Source: Thecamonas trahens ATCC 50062 (Eukaryota > Apusozoa > Apusomonadida > Apusomonadidae). From it: a stretch of DNA of 64,000 nt. The notes below the pieces were generated by a model that saw only the letters and a program-made list of their open reading frames with translations, had not been told where the DNA came from and made no database searches. Location: contig NW_013657636.1 in assembly GCF_000142905.1 (NCBI RefSeq), forward strand, positions 73,983-137,982. The letters run 5' to 3'. Below are positions 10,417 to 18,600 of this stretch, piece after piece. The position numbers and the translations under genes were made by a program. How positions within the stretch are numbered: the first letter of the stretch is position 1; every line of letters begins with the position of its first letter.

Positions 10417-12273
10417 TCACGACGAGTACGAGTACGAGTAGTCGGAGGACGAGCCACGCGAGTTCGACTCTTTGTCCGAGTCTTCGACCAGGACTGGGGC
10501 CTTGGCTCCGGGCACAACGCCCTCGACATTCTGATGGGCAATTTGCTCAAAGGTCTTGGACTTGGAGGCCTTGGCCTCGCGCTTGGCGGCGGCTTCGGCC
10601 TCCTGGCGGGCGCGGACGGCAGCGGCAGCATCCTCAGCAGCGAGACGGGCAGCACGGCGGCGGCGGCGGCGCTTGAGGCAAGCGAGGAGGAGGAGGGCGA
10701 CAATGACGACAATGACCACGCCGATAAAGACGCCGACGGTTGCGCCGGCAGCAAGCCCGGCGTTGTCGGTGCACTTGGGGCAGGCTGGGCAGCCGCTAGC
10801 GGCCGCTGCCACGCCGACAATCGCGCATTCGCCGGCAGTTGTGGTGCAGTCGAGCGTGGCCCGACGCGCCGAGCCGCCAAGCAGCCGCCGGGTGGTGCCG
10901 CGGGTGGCGCTCCCACTGGCGGTTCCCATGCACCGCCGCGCAGCCAGCGACGACGACCAGGCTGCAAACTCGGCCTCATCGATGGCACCCGAGCCGTCGA
11001 CGTCGGCGGCGGTGAACGAGGCGCACGACGAGGAGTCCCTGGCCGTGGCGGCCTCGTCCTGGAGCGTGATGGTGGTAAACTGGCCGTTAAAGGCAGAGAA
11101 GCCGGAAAAGAGCACAACGCGTGTTCCAACGTCAAAGGTGTATGCAGCAGGAATGGCGACAACAAGCGAGCCAGCAGCAGTCACGTTACCGCTTGAGCGG
11201 ATGGTGATGGCCGGGACCGAGTCGCCGACACGGAAAGTGAGGATGGAGCCAACGGTAAGATCCAGATCCGAGGTGGAGACAGTGCCATCCTTGACGGTGA
11301 GCGCACCACGGACTTCCAAGTCGTCCAAGTTGAGAACAGTCCTCACATCAAGCGTCGTCGTCGCCGCCACCACCAGCTTCCCACTCACTGTCGTCGACAA
11401 CGTCGAGTCGATGACAATGTTCGCATCAGTAAACGATTGCATGCAGAGATTCGTCACACTCTTGCCGGCCACGTTGCTCGCCGTTGTGTTTGACGGGCAT
11501 TGTCCATGTGCTGTGAAGGAGGAGATTGTTGAGGGTGAGGGTGGAGGGGGTGGGGGGGGGGGGGGGGGGGAGGGAGGGTAGGGGGGTGGAGGGTCGGGTG
11601 GTGGGGGAGGGGGACGGAGGGGGACGGGCGGGAGGGCAGTAGGGGACNNNNNNNNNNNNNNNNNNNNNNNNNNNNNNNNNNNNNNNNNNNNNNNNNNNNN
11701 NNNNNNNNNNNNNNNNNNNNNNNNNNNNNNNNNNNNNNNNNNNNNNNCAAGCTGCTGGCACAGTTAGATCTGCATGATGAGCTCACCGACGAGTTGGAGG
11801 CAGACGTGATGGCGGCGTGGCGTTTTCGCGAGAGACCCATGGAGAGGATGTGCGGCGGATGGACGCTCGGAGCGAGCTGATAGTCTCCTTTGACGACTTT
11901 TACACCGAGTACGCCTATGTGGTGGTCGCCTCGGGCTTCCGGCCCGAGTTTGCGGCGCGAATTGTGCCTGCGCTGGTCCGCCGCCGCGCCTGATGAAGCT
12001 GCCATGATAGCGCTGTTCAAGGAACCCGGGCCAAGATCGCCGCACTTGTCAAGGTCTACGGCATGCGGAGCGAGTGGGAGACCCTGCGGGCGAGCTTTCG
12101 CACCCCGGACGATCTCACCGTCCTTCCACGGGTGAGGTCGGTGTGGGGGAGGGGGGACAGGGGGACGGCGGGAGGGCATAGGGGACAGGGGGGCGACAGG
12201 ACGACATGGGCCTACCTTGGGCCACAACCACCGCAAGCACCAGAGCCGCGGTGAGTGCAGATACAGACACCAT
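10417..12273 (-). CDS. Type I membrane protein with one EF-hand-like loop (two exons)
   Basis: Spliced from exon 1 (12216-12273) and exon 2 (10417-11510), 383 residues. The donor is GTAGGC and the acceptor TTCACAG, and the split Ala codon joins in phase. Exon 1 encodes a classic signal peptide (MVSVSALTAALVLAVVVAQ). The luminal or extracellular part has strand-rich, Val/Thr/Asp-rich repeats suggestive of a beta-solenoid, then a canonical 12-residue calcium loop DVDGSGAIDEAE and a Cys-rich patch. One membrane span (GVFIGVVIVVIVALLLLACL) is followed by a stop-transfer KRRRRRR, a charged Ala/Glu/Lys helix and an acidic Ser/Tyr tail. This is a surface-receptor or adhesin layout, and the ligand is unknown. 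The intron as assembled is 705 bp, because it includes the 100-N gap and extra sequence that may be misplaced. Confidence 0.75.
11590..11647. repeat. G-rich flank, left copy of a duplication across the gap
   Basis: This ~58-bp segment (core gacgggcgggagggca, then taggggac) is nearly the same as 12136-12188. The direct duplication brackets the gap and 390 bp of other sequence. Confidence 0.75.
11648..11747. other. Assembly gap (100 N)
   Basis: Exactly 100 N, the customary placeholder for a gap of unknown size. The left flank is extremely G-rich, including a G19 run at 11552-11570, which may explain why sequencing failed. Confidence 1.
11748..12135 (+). pseudogene. Frame-broken coding-like fragment inside the intron
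   Basis: On the plus strand three consecutive pieces look protein-coding but lie in different frames: KLLAQLDLHDELTDELEADV, then SELIVSFDDFYTEYAYVVVA, then AKIAALVKVYGMRSEWETLR. Codon use is GC3-rich, like the neighbouring genes, and the charged/hydrophobic alternation is protein-like. No start, splice site or family is recognised. It may be low-quality contig-end sequence of a real exon from elsewhere, or a decayed gene. It begins at the gap and ends where the duplicated G-rich flank starts. Confidence 0.35.
12136..12188. repeat. G-rich flank, right copy of a duplication across the gap
   Basis: Near-copy of 11590-11647, differing mainly by small indels in G runs. It lies about 30 bp from the exon 1 donor of the membrane-protein gene. 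Confidence 0.75.
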
Positions 12274-12308
12274 AGTGAGGGTGGGGTGGGTGGGGTGGGG
12301 AGTGGGGT

Positions 12309-12334
12309 GGGTTAGGGTTGGGGTTAGGGTTAGG
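12309..12334 (+). repeat. Interstitial telomere-like repeats (TTAGGG)
   Basis: The run gggttagggttggggttagg continues into a further ttagg, giving three TTAGGG units and one TTGGGG variant. It lies about 40-60 bp upstream of the membrane-protein start codon (minus strand) and is preceded by a GGGGTGG-rich stretch from about 12280. It could be a promoter site for a TTAGGG-binding factor or a healed break. Confidence 0.7.
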
Positions 12335-12970
12335 TGCAGCTTGGGGTCGGGGGGGGGCGCGGGGCGGTGAGGGGGTGGGGTGGCAGTGGCATCGCCGCGC
12401 TTTGGGCGGTGGCTGGACCGGGTGAGTTGGACAGAGACATGGCAGTGGGGAGGTTGTGATCGGGTGCGAATGAAGGAGGGAGGTTCTTGATTGGATAGGC
12501 TGGACAGAGGTGGAGGGTGCAAGGTGGATGCGGTGGCTTTGGCGGACTTGGTGGGGCTTTGGAGGCTGGATCGGCTTGTTCGACAGCGTGATGGCGGTGG
12601 GGCGAAGATCGTGCCCAGGCGCAGGCACTATACGCCGAGCCTCGGCGGAAACGGCCAGCTATCTGGCCATCTTGAGCTATGGCTGGCAGCACAACGCGTC
12701 TCACCTGGGACTACGCCACCCAGCTACCGCCATCGCTCGCTGCGATGGCCACACCCGATCCCATACCACCACCATCGCCAACACCCACCACCTCCCGCAC
12801 GCAGCAGCCGTATCTTTGGCAAGCACAGCCAAGCCAAGGATCAACCCAGAGCAACTCACCCGCCCACTTGCCCTTCTCATCTCACCAACACGAAGAAATA
12901 ACGGTACTTTGCCACCCGGCCTGTCACCGCCATCGTCATCAGCAGCAACGCACAATTGCTGCGACTCCTA
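12335..12970. other. Intergenic region with no supported gene
   Basis: Together with the dispersed repeat that follows, this is part of a 1.2-kb divergent spacer between the membrane-protein gene (-) and PKA (+). Plus-strand open frames around 12510-13064 contain some protein-like stretches (for example TASYLAILSYGWQHNASHLG) but no recognisable domain or start context. I do not call a gene. Confidence 0.45.
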
Positions 12971-13300
12971 CAAGTCGCTAACACTCACAGCCGGCTGGCA
13001 CCTTACATCGCTAAAAGCTCCGATGGCGTCGAGGAGCAGGAAGCTACCCCACCCACCAGCTTGATGACGTTGCGCGGCGACAACGACGACGACAGGCGGC
13101 CGTCTGGGCGCGCAAATCTTACCTTGATCTCGGGTGTACGCGAGCAAGCGGCTGCAGCTCATGTACATGCGGGTCACCGTGCCAATCAGTACAATGTGCT
13201 GGCAAAGATGGCGAGCGCAGTAGAAGCGAGGAAATCTCTCGGGCCGGCAACCGAGAGAGTGTGCGATGGTCACTCTCCATCCAACCAAAGTGACCGTTTT
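12971..13300 (+). repeat. Dispersed repeat, copy 1
   Basis: About 330 bp align with 44018-44375 in the same orientation. The shared anchors, in order, are a taacact..aca block, gctaa.agctccgatg, a gac/gacgac stretch, gcggcc.tctgggcgc and a long block from ttgatctcg through acgcgagcaag to the ctggc..agatggc region. By eye the best block is roughly three-quarters identical. No terminal inverted repeats or target duplications are evident. Confidence 0.7.
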
Positions 13301-13397
13301 GTTGGGTGACAAGTTGTCGTTCAGGCTGGCCGAGCCGCCGGTTGGGCGGCGGAAGTGGCTCGGGCGGCAGAGAGGAGCGGCGGGGAGCGGTGACCGA

Positions 13398-13412
13398 GGG
13401 GGGGGGGGGGGG
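13398..13412 (+). promoter_or_regulatory. G15 run 47 bp upstream of the PKA start
   Basis: Homopolymeric G on the coding strand, directly ahead of the first exon. A promoter or leader role is inferred from the shared placement of such runs in this window. Confidence 0.4.
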
Positions 13413-13458
13413 CACATCTGTTGAAGGCATACACCTCTCGTCGTCGACGTGTGTAGGA

Positions 13459-15391
13459 ATGTCGGCGGCCGGAGCGTCGTCGCGTATGTTTAGGTTCAAA
13501 AAGTCCAAAGACAAGGATAAGGACAAGGACAAGGAGAAGGGCAAGAAGAAGAAGGACAAAGACAAGGACAAGAGCAAGGATAAGGACAAGAAGAAGGACA
13601 AGGACAAGAAGAAGAAGAAGAAGAAGGGCAAGGTGGTACGTACTACACACATGAGCATCTCCATCACTACCCTCCCCTCCCCCCTCCTTCCTTTCTCTCC
13701 TCCTCCCCTTCCCCCTCCTTCCCCCTTCCCCTTGGGCTTGCCAAAGGGGGAAACATGCCCGTTTGATGACCCGCACCGATCCTCCTCTACTGGGGCTACC
13801 CCCCTGGTGACCATCAGTACACCCTTGTACAGCCTTGTTCAGTGTATGCACCACATACTACCACTACTACCTACATTGTACACTCTTTGTACATCAGGAA
13901 TATCACGCTCCCCTGTGTTCTTCTCCCTCCTACCCTTCCCTATGCCCCCCCAGGTACTTCCCCCCCGCCCTCCCCTCCACCGCCTGCCGTTGTTGGGTTT
14001 TTTGCTGGCCACCGTCCAACCTCCTCCCCCCCTCCCCCCCTCCTCCCCCCCCTCCACACACACATATTCTGTACCAGCTTCACCATGCCTCCACTACCAT
14101 GCCCAACATGTTGTCCACAACTGCTTCCATGGTCCCCTAGCTTCCCCTTGCCAACCCAACAATCCCAAGCCCCCCCTTGGTGCAGAGGTCACAGCGGCAA
14201 CGTCCATGGCTGTTCAACTAGGCTGACTCCTCCCTGTCTTCCGCCGGCAGTTTCCTACATTCTCAGCATGTTGGCCTCGATTTTACCGCCAGTCACTCCC
14301 TCGCCTCCCCGCCTCCCCCGCCTCCCCCGCCTCCCACGCCCGCGACTCACACCAGGCTATATGCACGGTTTGTATAGGGAGACGATGATGATGACATGCC
14401 CAACATTGCGGGCCTCTCGCTGGAGGACAACATGTTTGAGCTCAACATTGCCGAGTTTGACCTCATTTCGACCATCGGGACGGGCACGTTTGGACGGGTC
14501 TACCTCGCACGGCACATGACGACGTCCAAGTACTACGCCATGAAGGTGCTGAAGAAGGTGGAGGTTGTGCGGCTGAAGCAGGTCGAGCACATCACGTCGG
14601 AGAAGAACATCCTCTCGGTCATCCACCATCCGTTTATTGTCAACTTGTTCGGGGCGACGCAGGACGCCAAGAATCTGTACATGCTCCTCGAGTACGTCAT
14701 TGGAGGTGAGGTCTTTACGCACCTGCGGCGCGCTGGCAAGTTCCCGCCGGACGTGACTAAGTTCTACACGGCCGAGATTGTGCTCGCGCTGGAGTACATG
14801 CACTCGCTCGACATCATCTACCGTGATCTCAAGCCCGAGAACTTGCTCCTAGACTCGAACGGGCACATCAAGATCACCGACTTTGGCTTTGCCAAAAAGG
14901 TCGAGGACCGGACATGGACCCTCTGTGGGACGCCCGAGTACCTCGCTCCCGAGATCATCCAGTCCAAGGGCCATGGCAAGGCTGTAGACTGGTGGGCCCT
15001 CGGCATCCTCGTCTATGAGATGCTCTGCGGCTACCCGCCGTTCTTCTCCGACAACCCGTTCTCCATTTACGAGGCCATTCTCGCCGGAAAGATTGCCTTC
15101 CCCTCGCACCTCGACTCGGCCGCCAAGGACCTCATCCGCAACCTGCTCAATGCAGACCTGACCAAGCGCATCGGCTGTCTCCGCAATGGTCCCGCAGACA
15201 TCAAGCGCCACAAGTGGTACAAGTCTATCGACTGGGACGCCCTACTCGCCAAGCAGATCCCGGCGCCCATCATCCCCGTCACCACCTCGCCGGGTGACAC
15301 CTCCAACTTTGACCAGTACGAGGAGGAGCCCGACGACCCGAGTGATCCCAACGGCGAGGATCCGTTTGCCGAGCTCTTTGCGGGCTTTTAG
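13459..15391 (+). CDS. cAMP-dependent protein kinase catalytic subunit (PKA-C), two exons
   Basis: Spliced from 13459-13635 and 14378-15391, 396 residues, phase 0, donor GTACGT, acceptor TATAG. It is an AGC kinase with every catalytic element: glycine loop GTGTFGRVY, Lys115 in YYAMKVLKK, catalytic Asp209 in [11 protein letters not shown] Asp227, and the activation-loop Thr240 in [11 protein letters not shown], phosphorylated by PDK1 in the family. The protein ends exactly in FxxF (FAGF), the PDK1-docking end typical of PKA and not of PKC or AKT, which have a longer tail. It would be held inactive by a cAMP-binding regulatory subunit elsewhere in the genome. Oddity: residues 15-59 are an almost pure Lys/Asp tract ([20 protein letters not shown] and on), unlike the usual myristoylated A-helix. 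The 742-bp intron is C-rich. Confidence 0.92.
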
Positions 15392-15417
15392 TCGTCGCTG
15401 TGTGATGCCGCGACCAG

Positions 15418-15434
15418 CCCCCCCCCCCCCCCCC
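15418..15434. repeat. C17 run between PKA stop and the CFAP74-like gene
   Basis: Seventeen C start 27 bp after the PKA stop codon and lie 220 bp before the next start codon. They could belong to either the 3' region or the promoter. Confidence 0.8.
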
Positions 15435-15653
15435 AAACGTAAAACGGTGTAAGCCACGTACACCTGTCAGCAGCCATCACGACCATCCGCCGTTAGCCGA
15501 GCCGCGCCCAAAGCCCGCGCTACGCCCGTCGCCCGTCCGACTTCGCATACGCGCCGTTGGCCACTCACACGGCCACCCCAACCGCACCACGTACTCGCCC
15601 GGCCAACCACTCCACACACTCCACCCACCCACCCCATTCTCCACACAACGCCA

Positions 15654-18600
15654 ATGGCCATTGGCGCCAAGGCAGGCAAGCCACCACCAGCCACCGTCTC
15701 CAACCCAACCACCGCCAGCACCACCGCCACCAGGAAGCCAACCAACACGACGACAACCACCACCACCACCACTGCCGCCGCCACCACCACCACTGCCACC
15801 ACGACCAACAACAACAACAACAACAACAACAACAAAGCGCATGTGGCACTCGCTCCGCCTTCGCTCCCTCCGCTCTCTAGTCATGGTGTGGGAAATCTAG
15901 TCGATGACACCGAACTCGAACTGAGCTACAACTCTCCGACAAGACGACGTCGTCGTCATCATGGTCATGGTCATGGTCATGGTCATGGTCAACATGAGAG
16001 AAACATGTTGCATGACTCTCGGCGTCATGCAGAGTTTGACGCTGCTACTGCTGATGATGCTGCTGATGATGATGATGATGGTGCTGCCGTGACCGCCGCT
16101 TCTCGTCTGCCGCGGCCTGTCCTGCCCAACATTGATGCTGGTCGTGGCGGCGAGCAAGAGGCAGAAGGGGACGCTGTGGCCCAGCAAAGCCAGGTCATGG
16201 AGTTTGACTCGTACTCGGGGGACGATCGCCCGCTCTCGGCCGAGGCAGTGCTTGTTACTCCCGCGGCAGTGGTCCGGAATGGAGCCGGCGCGCACTCGCC
16301 GCCACACGGAAGAGTGGACCACCACGCAGGGCTCGGCTCGGTCTCGCCCATGTCGTCGGACTCACTCTCGTCAGACTCATCCCCATCTGTACATGCCGCA
16401 GAGTCGACGCGGGCCATGGTGTACGAGTGGGAGCAGCCGCCGGCGCCGCCACCGCCGCCGCCAAACGCCGAGGCGCAGCGGGCGGCGGTGCTCGACCGAT
16501 ACACCGCGGCATCGGGTGTCATTACGACGTACAAGACCCGTGACCAGCGCGAGGAGCGGATTGTGCAGGCCCGTGCCCAGCGACAGCTCGCCGAGCTCCA
16601 GACCCGGGTTGAGAGCTGTGCCGTCGCGTTGCAGCAGGCGCGCGCCAGCCTCACTGCCGCCCGCCGTGAGGTTGACGGCACGCATGCAGCCATGCGCGAG
16701 GTTGACAAGGACATCCGCAAAGTCACTCGCTCTGCGCTCCGCCAGCCATTTGAGCTCGGCTCGCTCCGCAAGAGGCGCGCTCAACTCGAGACCCAAGTGC
16801 GGCTGCAGGAGCGCGAGGTCACCGACGCCGAGCGCGCCGTGGCCCGCGCCGAGGCCGAGCTCGGCACTGCCGAGCGCGAGCGGACCAAGGTGCTTCCAAT
16901 GGAGGAAGCATTGACCAAGGCCGGGCAGAGCCAGCTGGTTGAGCTCAAGGTCATTGCCAACGCGCGGCTGGAGCGTGAGCTGGCCTCGGCTTACCAAGTT
17001 GACCAGCGGGCCCGAACTCGCGAGCTGGCGCTGGTCAACGCCACCCGCAAGGAGGCAACCAAGGTTGCAGTCCAGATGGACTCGGCCGTCTCGGCCCGCC
17101 GCAAAGCCGCCGCTCGCATCAAGGCCATCCGCAAGGCTGGCGCCAATGAGGACGCAGCCGCGGCCGAGGCCACCCGCGCCGCCCTCACCGCCCGCCGCAA
17201 GGCCATCCGCGAGCTGAAGGACCATACTGAGGAGGCCCAGGCCGAAATCCGCGCAGCCAACAAGGCCCGCGCTCGCGCCGCAGCTCGCCGCCGCCGCGAG
17301 GAGGAGCGCGAGGCTGCCGCCATTCTCGCTCGTGGCGGCAATCCGGAGGAGGTCTTCCGCCGCCGCCGTCTCGAAGAAGCCTATCGCCGCCGCGCAGAGG
17401 CCGAAGAGGTCGAGCTTGAGGAGCGCAAGATGGCCATTGCCGCCCGGGTCCTCGTCGAAGAGGAGCGCCACGAGCGCCAGCTCCGCCGCGCCGATAAGCT
17501 CTCGGTCGAGCAGGCGACCAAGGCGTCGGCACAGCGACGCATTCTCTCGCGCAAGGACAAGCGTGAGGCGGTCATGGAGTATCTGCGCTCGCACAAGCGC
17601 GACGATGCTGTGCTCGACGGCGGGCTTCCGGCCCCGCAACTGGGGCCTAACTCGATCCAGCCGCCATTCCCATCGGACATTGCGCCGCGTGAGAGCTGGG
17701 CTCACCCGCTCGGCGACGAGGCGACTGCCATGACCCGCGAGCTCGAGGCTGCCGAGCGGGCCAAGTACGCCGAGCTCGTCTCGTCGCTTCCGCCACTGAC
17801 TGCGAGCGCTAGCACGACAACGGGACGGGGCGAGCTGCCCAAGCTCGAGATGTCAGATGGCGAGCGCGGCTCAGGCCGCGCCACCGGTGGGGCGGACCCA
17901 TTTGCCGCGTTTGTGCGCCCAATTTCGGCTCCGGCCGAGCGGGGAGGTGCAGCGCGAGGCCGGACAAGCCGTCAGTCACGCGGCAGTGATGACATGCTGG
18001 TGCCGGAGATGCAGGGCTTGTGGGAGAGTGACTCCAAGCGAGCGGGAAATCGGGCAGGCGAAGCGGTCCGGAGCGCGCGGATGCGCCGAAACGGTTCGCT
18101 GCATCGGCGGGCACGGAGCGCACGCACGTCACGGCCGCGGATCGACCCCAACTACTCGGACACGGTGCGTGTGGCCGGCTTCGAGGCCTCACCGGCCTCG
18201 CTCACCTTTGCCGACTTTGTTGTCGGCGAGCACTACTCGCAGACGTTCTCGCTGACCAACGTGTCGTATGGGTTCAACTCGTTTAAGGTGCTGGAGCTCC
18301 CGCTAGCCGTTCGTGACTTTTTCGAGGTTGCCTTTACGCCGCAAGGCAACATGTCAGCCGGCCTCTCGACCGAGCTGACAGTCACCTTCTCGCCCAAGGT
18401 CGACGAGGACCTCACCACGCTGTTGCAGATCCAGTCAAAGACCGGAGTGCTCGGCGTGCCGATTGCGGCTAAGACCCGCAAGTGCGACGTTGCGCTCGAG
18501 TCCAAGATTCTCGACTTTGGCTCGGTCGTCATCGGCGAGTCGTCAACTCTCAAGCTGACCATCATCAACTCGGGCGCTGTGCCGACTGAGTTTGAGCTCG

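Noticed and set aside
12309-12334. A true chromosome end
   Set aside because: Only a few TTAGGG units are present and genes continue on both sides, so this is interstitial unless the assembly is wrong at the nearby gap.
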